A DNA stretch of 42,025 bases from Chloroflexota bacterium (GTDB lineage: Bacteria > Chloroflexota > Anaerolineae > Anaerolineales > UBA4823). The translations under genes were made by a program, and so were the position numbers. Location of the stretch: assembly GCA_012516075.1 (NCBI GenBank), contig JAAYXE010000106.1, forward strand, positions 1 to 42,025, given 5' to 3'. Under the pieces are notes generated by a model. The model was not told the DNA's origin, did not search any database, and saw nothing but the letters and a program-made list of their open reading frames with translations. How positions within the stretch are numbered: position 1 is the first letter of the stretch; each line of letters begins with the position of its first letter. This document shows positions 1 through 7,920 of this stretch, one piece after another.

Positions 1-2
1 CT

Positions 3-1301
3 CCCACCCAGAATTCATTCACGGTCGGCATGGAGTTCGGTAACACCTGGGTGATCGAGCCGGCCGAAGACGGTCCCGACCGGCTGGTGTTCCGCGCCCG
101 GGTGTTCCCGGCCTGCCCGGTCACCATCCGCCGCGCATTTCAGTGGGACGGCGCCTACATGCGCCTGGTGGAAGAGGAATACTCCGTGGAGCCCGCGGCG
201 ACCACTCTGCATTTCTGCAGCCTGGTGGTGGATCATGCCGCACAGGTCTGGGGCCCGGGTCCGGCCGCGGACCTGGCGGCCGCGCTGCTCCCCCACTGGC
301 CTCCGGAGGCAGACGAAAATGGGCGCGCCTTCCCGGCCGATGAGCAGGATGCCTGGCGCTTTCGCCTGGCCGTTTACTATGCCCTGGCCGGCAGTCGCCA
401 GGCCGCAGTAGAGCACCTCAATCACCTGCGCACCAGCCCGGTGGTCCCGGGCAGCCGCTACCGTGTGCCAGCCGAAGAGTTCCTGGCCCTGTACGAAGCG
501 CCGCAGGGTGTTTACCGCGCCTGCACGGCCATCTCTGCCTGCCGCGCAGCCAGTGCCTTGAGCCTGCTGCTGCAGAATAATTCCCGCTCCGCGGCGGAAA
601 CCATCCAGTATTTGCGTGATTCGGGGGTGGAAGTGATCGGGTCCAGTACGGTGGATTTTGACGGCGATGGCCAGGGAGAGCGCTGGTTCACCGTCAGGCA
701 CCGGCCGGGCGAAAAGCTGGAGCTGTGGATCCTGGCCCCCGGCCCTCTGGGGCTCGAGCCCCTGCTGGTTGGCCTGGTCGATTCGAGCGCCCCCACCTTC
801 ACCAATATCTCCCCGGAGGACCAGCCGCCGGTCATCTGGGTCGACTCGACCGCCGCCATCCATCTGCAGTACGACCCGGCTACCGGCGCGCCCTATCTGG
901 TGAACTACCCACTGCGCTTCGAATGGCCTAACCGCTTTCTGCAGGGGCTGCAGGCTGCCCGGCAGGCGCTCATTTCAGGCATAGATCCTTCCCAGGTGCG
1001 CAGGGATCTGATCCGTTTACAAACGGATCCAGGCCTGCTCTGCGCGCCCTTCTGGACCTGCGATCCTTATCTATATTTGCTGGGGTTATCAAATGAGCTG
1101 GCCGGCAATGAGCGCGCCGCCGTCGACGCCTACCTGCAGCTGTGGTGGGATTATTCCCGCAGCCCTTACACCACCATGGCGCGCCTCAAGCTGGCCGGGG
1201 AGGCTGTGCTGCCCTCGGTCACCCCCACACCCGGTCCGTCGCCCACCGGGACGCGCACGCCAACGCTCACCGTCACGCCTACTCTGTCGGCTTATCCGTA
1301 G
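3..1301 (+). CDS. Hypothetical Pro/Thr-tailed protein, 5' end outside window
   Basis: The reading frame is already open at the window edge (codons from base 3) and an internal ATG lies at 30. With no ribosome binding site before that ATG, the gene probably starts upstream and is partial here. From the ATG it gives 423 residues. The visible features are an acidic DGDGQG stretch near residue 211 that resembles an FG-GAP/VCBS-type calcium loop, two regions that look like helical TPR-style repeats (about 110-200 and 300-390), and a C-terminal tail made almost only of Thr, Pro and Ser. Such tails are common as wall or surface spacers in Anaerolineae proteins. I do not recognise a family. It converges on the DUF4230 gene. 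A surface or secreted role is inferred from the tail only. Confidence 0.7.
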   Translation, partial: PTQNSFTVGMEFGNTWVIEPAEDGPDRLVFRARVFPACPVTIRRAFQWDGAYMRLVEEEYSVEPAATTLHFCSLVVDHAAQVWGPGPAADLAAALLPHWPPEADENGRAFPADEQDAWRFRLAVYYALAGSRQAAVEHLNHLRTSPVVPGSRYRVPAEEFLALYEAPQGVYRACTAISACRAASALSLLLQNNSRSAAETIQYLRDSGVEVIGSSTVDFDGDGQGERWFTVRHRPGEKLELWILAPGPLGLEPLLVGLVDSSAPTFTNISPEDQPPVIWVDSTAAIHLQYDPATGAPYLVNYPLRFEWPNRFLQGLQAARQALISGIDPSQVRRDLIRLQTDPGLLCAPFWTCDPYLYLLGLSNELAGNERAAVDAYLQLWWDYSRSPYTTMARLKLAGEAVLPSVTPTPGPSPTGTRTPTLTVTPTLSAYP

Positions 1302-1333
1302 CTGCCGTTAAGAAGGGCGCTTGCCAGGCAGCT

Positions 1334-2038
1334 TCAGGGTGCCGGGGTTCTGGTCGGCATCACCGGGAGGAGTTCATCGGTGAAGACGACCTCCTCGAAC
1401 CCCAGACCGCGGAACAATCGCTCCAGGTAAGCATGAGCGTTCTCCTGAGCCTGGCGCAGCACCTCGCCGTCCAGCGCCGCCTCTTCGATGGCGTCCTCCG
1501 CCGCCCGCCGGGCTGTGGTCTCCAGGTTCACATCTCCCCGCGTCAGCAGGCCGGTATTGCGATCATAGACATAGGACAGGTCGTTGTCCAGGTTGACCAC
1601 GAAGATCTCAGGCTGGGGCATTTCCACAAACAACACCCCGTTCTCGTAACGGATGTCCTCTGGCTGCATCTTCGCCAGGTCAACCCCCGCGATCACCGTT
1701 CCGTGAGCGACAAAAATCAAACGGTCGCCGAACAGAAAACCCAGCCCTTCCTGGCCGGTTTCAGCGGTGATCACTTTTTCAACCACATACTGAATGGTCT
1801 CCAGCCGGGATAAAGCGTTCACCTGGCGCACAATAGTCACCGGGTCTGCGAAAACCGTCGGTGTGGGCATTAGAATCTGCGCCACCCGGGTGCTGATGAT
1901 ACCCGTCGTCTCCTGAACCGGGGATACTGTCTCACGGATGGTCTGGCGGATCACCCACACCAACCCAAACGCGGCGGCCGCGAAGATCACCAGGATGCCG
2001 ATGATCAGAACCCAGAGTTTTTTCCCGTCTGTATCCAT
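1334..2038 (-). CDS. DUF4230 domain membrane protein
   Basis: This 234-residue protein has one N-terminal membrane segment (about residues 8-30, Leu/Ile/Val/Ala rich), followed by an extracytoplasmic domain. That domain contains the pattern around the TRVAQILMPTPTVFADPV linker and a beta-rich core with GLGFLFGDRLIFVAHGTVIA and GVDLAKM, as seen in DUF4230 proteins. Domain function is unknown; members are usually single-pass and anchored in the membrane. The start is supported by an AAGGAAAG purine-rich site 4-5 bases before the ATG. The last residues are Pro/Thr rich. It is transcribed toward the convergent gene ending at 1301, with only 32 bases between, and no obvious terminator hairpin was found there. 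Confidence 0.8.
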   Translation of the reverse strand: MDTDGKKLWVLIIGILVIFAAAAFGLVWVIRQTIRETVSPVQETTGIISTRVAQILMPTPTVFADPVTIVRQVNALSRLETIQYVVEKVITAETGQEGLGFLFGDRLIFVAHGTVIAGVDLAKMQPEDIRYENGVLFVEMPQPEIFVVNLDNDLSYVYDRNTGLLTRGDVNLETTARRAAEDAIEEAALDGEVLRQAQENAHAYLERLFRGLGFEEVVFTDELLPVMPTRTPAP

Positions 2039-2091
2039 TCGCTTTCCTTTTATGCTGCGGGCTTGGATTTTGCTGCGAATATGAAGATGAA

Positions 2092-2307
2092 TCAGTCAAT
2101 ACGATAGATCATTTTATAGATCGCCATCGCTCGATCCGGGAGTTCGTCAATATCCCACCCGTAGTTGTGCAGCAAATTCTTTTCCTGCAAATCGATGCGG
2201 ATCTCATCAGGCGTCATGCCGGCATATTCGAAGGAATGCCTTTCCATTGTCCTCAGCGTATCTTCAGCCAGATATGCTTCGTAATCCTGATCGAACCTTG
2301 TTTTCAT
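2092..2307 (-). CDS. Small hypothetical protein, 71 aa
   Basis: This short acidic protein is predicted to be mostly helical and soluble, with no signal peptide or membrane segment. The central part (MTPDEIRIDLQEKNLLHNYG) reads like an amphipathic helix pair. A GGGGTG element precedes the ATG by four bases. It lies upstream of the DUF4230 gene on the same strand with a 53-base gap, so the two could be co-transcribed. I do not recognise a family. It is kept as a gene because codon use matches its neighbours, it fills the gap, and no competing frame is plausible. Confidence 0.6.
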   Translation of the reverse strand: MKTRFDQDYEAYLAEDTLRTMERHSFEYAGMTPDEIRIDLQEKNLLHNYGWDIDELPDRAMAIYKMIYRID

Positions 2308-2449
2308 GATGCACCCCGTTTATGATCATCGACAGTTTTTTCTGGCTGCTGCTGGCCCATTTCTTCCGGCCAGAACGCATCATGAATTTTCCAGGCGCTA
2401 ACCGGAAGGACTGTTACAAATTGATTATACTATGGCGGGATATCGAGAA

Positions 2450-2734
2450 ATGTCGGTGGGATTACTGACCCTGCATCTGGAAATCCCCGGCTGCAGCTCA
2501 TTAAAAGAAAAACGCAGCCGGTTGAAACCCCTGATTGTGCGCCTGCACCGCGAGTTTAACATCTCGGTTGCTGAGGTGGATCACCTCGACGCCTGGCAGG
2601 AGGCGGTGATCGCCTGCGCGCTGGTCAGCAACGATGCCGTCCACACACGGAACTCGCTGCGCAGGGTGGTCGCCTGGGTGGACGACAACTGGCCAGACCT
2701 GACGCTGATCGACGACCAACTGGAGATTTTTTAG
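2450..2734 (+). CDS. DUF503 family protein (YlxP-like)
   Basis: A 94-residue protein beginning MSVGLLTLHLEIPGCSSLKE, which matches the DUF503/YlxP pattern of a beta strand followed by the invariant SLKEKR motif. YlxP-like proteins are often encoded near ribosome-maturation genes and have been linked to ribosome or RNA metabolism; the exact role is not settled. An in-frame ATG at 2432 would add six residues, but a TATACT box (2426-2431) touches that ATG, so a transcript starting about seven bases later would omit it. The family also normally starts at the MxVGLLTL segment. For both reasons the start at 2450 is preferred. It is the first gene of a + strand group continuing to 4605. Confidence 0.85.
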   Translation: MSVGLLTLHLEIPGCSSLKEKRSRLKPLIVRLHREFNISVAEVDHLDAWQEAVIACALVSNDAVHTRNSLRRVVAWVDDNWPDLTLIDDQLEIF

Positions 2735-2777
2735 CTCTTAAGGCAGCTCAATCTCATCAACGACAAGGAGATTGCAT

Positions 2778-3569
2778 ATGGACCTTCATTTACGGGGAAA
2801 ACGCGCCCTGGTAACCGGGGCAAGCCGGGGACTGGGCTATGCCACCGCCCTGGGCCTGGCACGCGAGGGAACACGCCTGGCGATTAACAGCCGCAGCCCG
2901 GAGAGCATCGCCCAGGCTGCCAGCCAGATTCGCTCAGAGACGGCTGCCGAGGTCTTCGCCATCGCCGGAGACGTCTCCATCCCCGACCAGCCGGAAAAAG
3001 TGGTTGCCGAAGCCGTCCGCCTGCTCGGCGGCCTGGACATTCTGATCACGAACACCGGCGGCCCACCCTCCGGCAGTTTCGAATCCCTGGATGACCGGCA
3101 GTGGAGCCAGGCGGTCGAGCTGTCCCTGATGAGTCACGTGCGCCTGATTCGCTGTGCGCTGCCGTATCTCCGCCAGTCGGACGCTGCCAGTGTGCTCACC
3201 GTCACCTCCTATTCAGTGAAACAGCCCATCCCAAACCTGGTGCTCTCCAACAGCGTGCGTGCCGCCACCGTGGGGCTGACCAAAACCCTGGCCCTCGAAC
3301 TGGGCGGAGATGGCATCCGCTTCAATTCCATCCTCCCGGCGTGGACGGAGACCCAGCGCGTAACTGAATTGATGCGCGCGCGTGCCGAAGCCAAAGGCAC
3401 CAGCATCGAGGAGGAGATCCGCCTGCAGGCTCAGGAGAGTCCGTTCGGGCGCATGGCCAAACCCGAGGAGTTCGCCAACGCGGCCGTCTTCCTGGTTTCT
3501 CCGGCTGCATCATTCATCACAGGTGTGATGCTGTCCGTGGATGGGGGCATGTACAAAGGCACGCTGTGA
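2778..3569 (+). CDS. SDR-fold protein lacking the canonical Tyr/Lys pair
   Basis: A 263-residue short-chain dehydrogenase/reductase fold protein. The nucleotide-binding loop TGASRGLG is at residues 13-20, and a TNTGGPPSG segment occupies the place of the usual NNAG motif. Where classical SDRs carry YxxxK before the GLTKTLA helix, this protein has SNSVR, so the catalytic Tyr position is Ser157 and the Lys position is Arg161; the upstream Ser144 is present. This matches what is known of the BKR-like SDR subgroup that lacks a perfect catalytic tetrad. Reductase activity is therefore doubtful, and a substrate cannot be given. The start is the ATG at 2778, eight bases after AAGGAG; a TTG at 2772 is in frame but less likely. 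It overlaps the next gene by one base. Confidence 0.85.
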   Translation: MDLHLRGKRALVTGASRGLGYATALGLAREGTRLAINSRSPESIAQAASQIRSETAAEVFAIAGDVSIPDQPEKVVAEAVRLLGGLDILITNTGGPPSGSFESLDDRQWSQAVELSLMSHVRLIRCALPYLRQSDAASVLTVTSYSVKQPIPNLVLSNSVRAATVGLTKTLALELGGDGIRFNSILPAWTETQRVTELMRARAEAKGTSIEEEIRLQAQESPFGRMAKPEEFANAAVFLVSPAASFITGVMLSVDGGMYKGTL

Positions 3570-4123
3570 TGTCGAAGCGGATTGTCATTGCCTCTGAAAA
3601 CCCGGTCAAAAAACAGGCCGCCCTGCTCGCCTTTCAAAAAATGTTCCCTGCTGCGGCGTTCGAGATCGTCTCTGTGAACGTCCCCTCTGGCGTCAGCCCC
3701 CAGCCGTACGGCGACGCAGAAACCCTGCAGGGCGCCGCAAACCGGGCGCAGCGTGCCTTCGAGCTGCGCCCTGATGCAGATTTCTGGGTCGGTATCGAGG
3801 GCGGGGTTCAGGAAGTCGATGGTGAGCTGGAAGCTTTCGCCTGGATCTATGTGCTGTCCCCCACCCACAGCGGGAAAAGCCGTACCGGCGCGTTCTACCT
3901 GCCCCCGGCGGTAGCCCGGCTGGTGCGCGCTGGCCATGAACTGGGGGAGGCTGATGATATCGTCTTCGGCCTGACCAACTCCAAACAGGAGAACGGCGCT
4001 ATCGGTATCCTGACTGGCAACGTGGTTGACCGCACCGCGCTGTACGCGCAGGCCGTGGCGCTGGCTCTGGTGCCGTTTCGCAACCCTCAACTGTACCCGG
4101 CCGAAAGGGAAACCAGCACATGA
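3569..4123 (+). CDS. yjjX: Inosine/xanthosine triphosphatase, YjjX family
   Basis: A 184-residue house-cleaning NTPase of the YjjX/NTPase PRRC1 type. The N-terminal IVIASENPVKKQAA loop is the family's phosphate-binding segment. Further family patterns are VPSGVSPQPYGDAETLQGA and the VGIEGG motif near residue 80, followed by the acidic segment EADDIVFG. The enzyme hydrolyses non-canonical purine triphosphates (ITP, XTP) so that they are not built into nucleic acids. The start is the ATG that overlaps the SDR stop codon (TGATG); a GTG one codon earlier is possible. The stop overlaps the ATG of the following acetyltransferase, so translational coupling is likely. Length and motifs are normal for the family. 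Confidence 0.88.
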   Translation: MSKRIVIASENPVKKQAALLAFQKMFPAAAFEIVSVNVPSGVSPQPYGDAETLQGAANRAQRAFELRPDADFWVGIEGGVQEVDGELEAFAWIYVLSPTHSGKSRTGAFYLPPAVARLVRAGHELGEADDIVFGLTNSKQENGAIGILTGNVVDRTALYAQAVALALVPFRNPQLYPAERETST

Positions 4124-4605
4124 ACCTTCGGGAGCACGTCGAATTTCAGAACGGCCCGTTTACGATCAGCACCGATCCCGCCCGCCTGGACATCGATACC
4201 ATCCATGTCTTTTTATCCACCCGGGCCTACTGGTCGCCTGACCTGCCCCGCCCGGTGCTGGAAAAAGCCGTCAGGAACTCCCTCTGCTTCGGTGTTTACG
4301 AGAATGGACGGCAGGCCGGTTTTGCGCGCGGGGTCACTGACCTGGCCACCTTCGCCTATATCTGCGACCTCTTTATCCTGGAAGAATATCGCGGAAAAGG
4401 CCTTTCGAAATGGCTGGTTTCCTGTATACTGGCCCATCCCGAGCTGCAGAACCTGCGCCGCTGGCTTCTGATCACCCGTGACGCTCACGGCCTGTACTCC
4501 CGCTTTGGTTTTACGCCTGCCGCCCGTCCCGAGAACGTGATGGAGATCGTCGACCTGGATATTTACCGCCGCCTGCAGCAGGGTCAGCACGGGACAGACG
4601 AGTAA
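4120..4605 (+). CDS. GNAT family N-acetyltransferase
   Basis: A 161-residue GNAT-fold protein. The acetyl-CoA pyrophosphate-binding loop is visible as EEYRGKGLS (residues 88-96), after a beta strand YICDLFIL. The C-terminal part contains the YSRFGF segment that normally closes the fold. Proteins of this shape (including a subfamily acting on small amines or amino acids) transfer an acetyl group from acetyl-CoA; the acceptor is unknown. The start codon overlaps the previous stop (ATGA), and the gene ends the cotranscribed group, 25 bases before a strong terminator. Confidence 0.85.
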   Translation: MNLREHVEFQNGPFTISTDPARLDIDTIHVFLSTRAYWSPDLPRPVLEKAVRNSLCFGVYENGRQAGFARGVTDLATFAYICDLFILEEYRGKGLSKWLVSCILAHPELQNLRRWLLITRDAHGLYSRFGFTPAARPENVMEIVDLDIYRRLQQGQHGTDE

Positions 4606-4630
4606 ACAGAGCCACATAACGATTACGGAT

Positions 4631-4662
4631 AGAGCAGCCAGCGCTGGCTGCTCTGTTTTTTT
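4631..4662 (+). terminator. Rho-independent terminator after the GNAT gene
   Basis: A perfect 24-base palindrome (arms 4631-4642 and 4643-4654, each 12 bases) is followed by G and seven T residues (4656-4662). The geometry is that of a textbook intrinsic terminator for the preceding + strand genes. It also insulates them from the IclR gene. Confidence 0.93.
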
Positions 4663-4684
4663 ACAGAATCTCGCCTTTTCAGAC

Positions 4685-4713
4685 TGGACTCATCTCTTAA
4701 TATTTGCTACAAT
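4685..4713 (+). promoter_or_regulatory. Sigma-70-type promoter for the IclR gene
   Basis: TGGACT (4685-4690) and TACAAT (4708-4713) are spaced by 17 bases, and the TG one base before the -10 box makes it an extended -10 promoter. Predicted start of transcription is about 4720. GAAGGGG at 4734-4740 serves as ribosome binding site for the ATG at 4752. Confidence 0.7.
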
Positions 4714-4751
4714 AAAAGCGTGTTTCACTAATTGAAGGGGCGTTTTGAATA

Positions 4752-5630
4752 ATGAAACGAGGGGAACCACTCAACCGCTCTGCCCAGCGTACGATCACAG
4801 TGCTTGAATATCTGGCCGCTGCCGATGGACCGCGTGACCTGGCCGTCATCAGCCGCGAACTGAAGATGAACAAAAGCACGGTCTACCGCTTTCTCACCAC
4901 CCTGGCTGAAAACGGCTACGTCACCCAGCAGTCGCCGTCCGGGAAGTACACCCTGGGCTCCAAAGTGACATGGCTGGCCAGCAAATTCCTGGAGAAAAAT
5001 CCGCTCACGAAAATATCCAGGCCCTACCTGGAGGAACTCTCACGCACGACGGGGGAAACCGTTCACCTGGCTGTGCTGGACCACAACGAAGTTTCCTACA
5101 TCGATAAAGTCGATGGCCGGCAGGCGGTCTTGATGGCCTCCCGTATCGGCGCCCGAATGCCTGTGCACAGCACGGCGCTGGGCAAAGCGATCCTGTCCGG
5201 CCGTCCCGAGCAGGAATGGCAAAGGTATGTCGCCGAAGTGGGTCTGTTTCCGCGCACAGCCAACACCTTTACCGATCCCGACGCTTTTTATCAGGAACTT
5301 CACAAAGTCCGCCGCGAAATGTATGCGCTGGACGATGTCGAAAACGAGGAAGGCATCCGCTGCGTGGCCGCGCCGATAAAAGACGTCGCCGGGAATCACG
5401 TGGCTGCTGTTTCGATCAGCGGCTGGACTCTGACCATGACACTCGAGAGGGCCATCAGCCTGGCGCCCATCCTCATCGAAACCGCTGCGCAGATCTCCGC
5501 ACAGCTGGGCTTTCATTCCCAGACGCAGGCAGACACAGCGGCAGCGCCGTCGACAGATGGGATTGGGTTGAGCACCAACCACCGCCAGAGAGGCGCCCCT
5601 GTTCCAAAGGCAAAAACTGGTGGCGATTAA
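4752..5630 (+). CDS. IclR family transcriptional regulator
   Basis: A 292-residue regulator with an N-terminal winged helix-turn-helix (about residues 8-70; recognition segment MNKSTVYRFLTTL) and a C-terminal effector-binding IclR domain (about 75-255). Family landmarks are GETVHLAVLD, PVHSTALGKAIL and the YALDDVENEEGIRCVAAPI segment that lines the ligand pocket. IclR proteins sense small organic acids and sugar acids and usually control adjacent catabolic genes. The gene sits directly upstream of, and in the same direction as, an ABC transporter plus KDG kinase and aldolase genes, so a 2-keto-3-deoxy-type or related acid is a reasonable effector (inference). The last 35 residues form a low-complexity tail beyond the normal family end. 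Confidence 0.92.
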   Translation: MKRGEPLNRSAQRTITVLEYLAAADGPRDLAVISRELKMNKSTVYRFLTTLAENGYVTQQSPSGKYTLGSKVTWLASKFLEKNPLTKISRPYLEELSRTTGETVHLAVLDHNEVSYIDKVDGRQAVLMASRIGARMPVHSTALGKAILSGRPEQEWQRYVAEVGLFPRTANTFTDPDAFYQELHKVRREMYALDDVENEEGIRCVAAPIKDVAGNHVAAVSISGWTLTMTLERAISLAPILIETAAQISAQLGFHSQTQADTAAAPSTDGIGLSTNHRQRGAPVPKAKTGGD

Positions 5631-5662
5631 CATCGCCCTGCAGCGATCACGGGCAGCGTTTG

Positions 5663-5687
5663 ATTCCGGCTGAAAGCCGGTTGGAAT
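5663..5687. promoter_or_regulatory. Dyad in IclR-transporter gap, candidate operator
   Basis: An inverted repeat ATTCC ... GGAAT (5663-5667, 5683-5687) encloses a 6-base stem CCGGCT/AGCCGG (5666-5671, 5675-5680). It lies in the 152-base gap between the regulator and the transporter genes. IclR-family sites often carry TTCC/GGAA half-sites, so this is a candidate operator. It could equally be a weak hairpin between genes. Confidence 0.35.
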
Positions 5688-5782
5688 GATGATCAGGGTA
5701 GAAAGGAGGAAAACAGGAACAGTAAAACAAACCCTGCCGGTTCGGACTTTCTTTAGGTTCATGATACGAGGAGGAAAAGATC

Positions 5783-7036
5783 ATGAAGAAAGACAGTTTG
5801 CGATGGCTCACCAGCCTGATATTGATCCTGGCTCTGGTGCTCACCGCCTGTGCATCGCCTGGACAGCCCACTCCCACGGAACCCGTCAGCGCGCCAACAG
5901 AAGCACCGGTTGAAGAACCAACCGAAATGCCCGAAGAAGAGGAGCCTACCGAGCCTCCGGCTGAAGAACCCACAGAACCCCCGGCGGAGACCGAGCCGGT
6001 ACCCGAAACAGGTGAGGAAGAATTTGTCTCGATCAGCGCCGGTTGGGTGGGAGCCATCGACCAGCTGGGTTTGCCGGTCGCAGTTGAGCAGGGCTTTTTC
6101 GAAGAGCAGGGCCTCGATGTAGAGCTGGCGGGTCCCTTCCCCACCGGCGTGGACCTGCTGAACGCTCTGCAGGCCGGTGAGATCCAGTTCGGCCAGGTTG
6201 GCGTACCTGCGATTGGCGCCATCCTGCAGGGTATGGACCTGGTGATGCTCGGTAACTACACCGGCAGCGCTACACAGCGCGGCATCGATGAGACCATGGC
6301 GATGGTCGCTGCAGAGGGTTCCGGAATCGATCCCAACGACCTCTCCACCCTGCAGGGAAAGACCATCGGAGCAGCAGTAGGTTCCATCAGCCACCTTTAT
6401 CTTCTGGGTGTGCTGGAAGGCGCCGGCATCTCACCCGATGATGTTGAAATTATCAACACTCCGCCGCCTGAAATGGCCGTGGCCCTGCAGACCGGCGGCG
6501 TGGATGCCATCTCGATCTGGGATCCCTGGCCGATCATCGCCCTCCACGATGTGGCCGGAAGCTATGAGGTCACCCGCGGCGGTGGTTACATCTCCTTCAT
6601 TGGCTATATCGTAGCGGAGCGCAGTTGGGTGGAAGAGAACCCGGACGTTGTGGTTCGCTTCCTGACCGCCCGCGCCCAGGCCGACAAATGGATTCGTGAT
6701 AATCCGGAAGAAGCGGCCGAAGTTGCCGTCCGCTGGCTGCCCGGCATGCGTCAGGAGATCGCCCTGGAGGCCATGGAGTTCAATATCCTGCAGCTGGACC
6801 CGCGCTTCTCAGCGTGCAACTATCTGGCCCTCGACAGCAGCCAGCAGCTGCTTGCCGACCTGGGGACCATCAGCGGCACCTTTAATGTCAGCGACCATTT
6901 CGAGCCGCAGTACATCAACCAGGTCGTCGCAGACAACCCGGATCTCTTCGCCGACCTTGACCCGGTGCCGGCCGGCGCAGAAATCACTGAAGGCTTCAGC
7001 TACGACGCCGAACAGGCCGCTCAGGTCTGCCAGTAA
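5783..7036 (+). CDS. ABC transporter substrate-binding lipoprotein, NMT1/SsuA type
   Basis: A 417-residue lipoprotein. The signal peptide has a basic start and a Leu-rich core ending in the lipobox LTAC, with Cys23 as the lipidated residue. Residues 24-75 are a Pro/Glu/Thr linker. The binding domain starts near residue 80. It shows the periplasmic-binding-protein pattern of the SsuA/TauA/ThiY group: VAVEQGFFEEQGLDVEL, then GEIQFGQVG, then a KTIGAAVGS segment. Members bind alkanesulfonates, taurine, thiamine precursors, aromatic acids and others, so the fold does not give the ligand. GAGGAGG lies ten bases before the ATG. It is followed by both permeases and the ATPase, which makes a complete importer. 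The catabolic genes downstream suggest a sugar-acid-like or other organic-acid ligand (inference). Confidence 0.9.
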   Translation: MKKDSLRWLTSLILILALVLTACASPGQPTPTEPVSAPTEAPVEEPTEMPEEEEPTEPPAEEPTEPPAETEPVPETGEEEFVSISAGWVGAIDQLGLPVAVEQGFFEEQGLDVELAGPFPTGVDLLNALQAGEIQFGQVGVPAIGAILQGMDLVMLGNYTGSATQRGIDETMAMVAAEGSGIDPNDLSTLQGKTIGAAVGSISHLYLLGVLEGAGISPDDVEIINTPPPEMAVALQTGGVDAISIWDPWPIIALHDVAGSYEVTRGGGYISFIGYIVAERSWVEENPDVVVRFLTARAQADKWIRDNPEEAAEVAVRWLPGMRQEIALEAMEFNILQLDPRFSACNYLALDSSQQLLADLGTISGTFNVSDHFEPQYINQVVADNPDLFADLDPVPAGAEITEGFSYDAEQAAQVCQ

Positions 7037-7046
7037 ACCATTCTCG

Positions 7047-7074
7047 GGTGGAGGCGGGCCAACCCGTCTCCACC
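7047..7074 (+). promoter_or_regulatory. Intercistronic hairpin after the binding-protein gene
   Basis: Arms 7047-7058 and 7063-7074 form a 12-base-pair stem (one G-U) closed by a four-base loop, 11 bases after the stop codon. No T-run follows, so it is not a standard terminator. Such hairpins protect the 3' end of the upstream message and keep binding protein in excess over membrane components. It also covers a GTG that would otherwise look like the permease start. Confidence 0.75.
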
Positions 7075-7104
7075 CCATTAATAGCAGCAGGTGGAAACCC
7101 GTTC

Positions 7105-7920
7105 ATGAGAGCAGTTAAATCCGGCAGCTACCCTGGACATAAGCTGATCGACCAGACAGCCCAGACTCTCTGGTTTCTGGCGCCTTTTGGCATTCTCCTC
7201 CTGGTCTGGGCTGCCGCCGTTGCCATTTCAGGCGTTCCGGAGCGCATCTTCCCCTCCATCGGCGGGGTGCTCCAGGCTGCTGCCACAATGATTGCCGATG
7301 GCTCTCTGGTCGAGCACACCTGGGCCAGCATTCAACGCGTGGTGATCGGGTCGCTGATCGCCATGGCCCTCGGAGTGCCTTTTGGCATCGCCATGGGCAT
7401 CAACCGCTATGTCGCCGGCTTCTTCACGCCCATCCTGCGCTTTTCCGTGTCTCTGGCCGGCATTGCCTGGATCCCACTGGCCACGCTGTGGTTTGGCTAC
7501 GGCAGCGCAACCGTGATCTTTATCATCTTCAACGCCGTCTTCTTCTCTCTGGTTTACAGCACGGTGCTGGGTGTGAGCAGCATACCGCGCGAGTTTTACC
7601 GCGCAGCCGGCAGCCTGGGCGCCCGCCGCCTGCAGACCATTCTGGAGGTTGTGATCCCCGGCGCCATGCCCCAGATCGTCACCGGGCTGCGGGTAGGGCT
7701 CGGTTACGCCTGGCGCGGACTGTTCGCTGCCGAGATGATCGCCACCAATCTGGGACTGGGCTATCTGCTCTTCCTCTCGCGCGAATTTTACGAAACCAAC
7801 AAGATTATCCTCTCTATGATCATCATCGGCATCCTGTGGTTGTTGATGGACCGTCTGCTGCTGGCCCCTCTGGAAGCGCGCACCATCCAGCGCTGGGGTA
7901 TGATCAGGGAAGTGAAATAA
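7105..7920 (+). CDS. ABC transporter permease, SsuC/TauC-like (first)
   Basis: A 271-residue inner-membrane permease with about six membrane segments. The cytoplasmic coupling (EAA) loop reads YRAAGSLGARRLQTILEVVI and then PGAMP, the usual contact with the ATPase. The domain is the BPD_transp_1 type found with SsuA/TauA-like binding proteins. A GTG at 7048 would add 19 residues, but it lies inside the intercistronic hairpin. The ATG at 7105 with AGGTGG upstream is therefore chosen. The stop overlaps the start of the second permease (TAATG), so the two are translationally coupled. A heterodimeric permease is implied by the adjacent related gene. Confidence 0.9.
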   Translation: MRAVKSGSYPGHKLIDQTAQTLWFLAPFGILLLVWAAAVAISGVPERIFPSIGGVLQAAATMIADGSLVEHTWASIQRVVIGSLIAMALGVPFGIAMGINRYVAGFFTPILRFSVSLAGIAWIPLATLWFGYGSATVIFIIFNAVFFSLVYSTVLGVSSIPREFYRAAGSLGARRLQTILEVVIPGAMPQIVTGLRVGLGYAWRGLFAAEMIATNLGLGYLLFLSREFYETNKIILSMIIIGILWLLMDRLLLAPLEARTIQRWGMIREVK

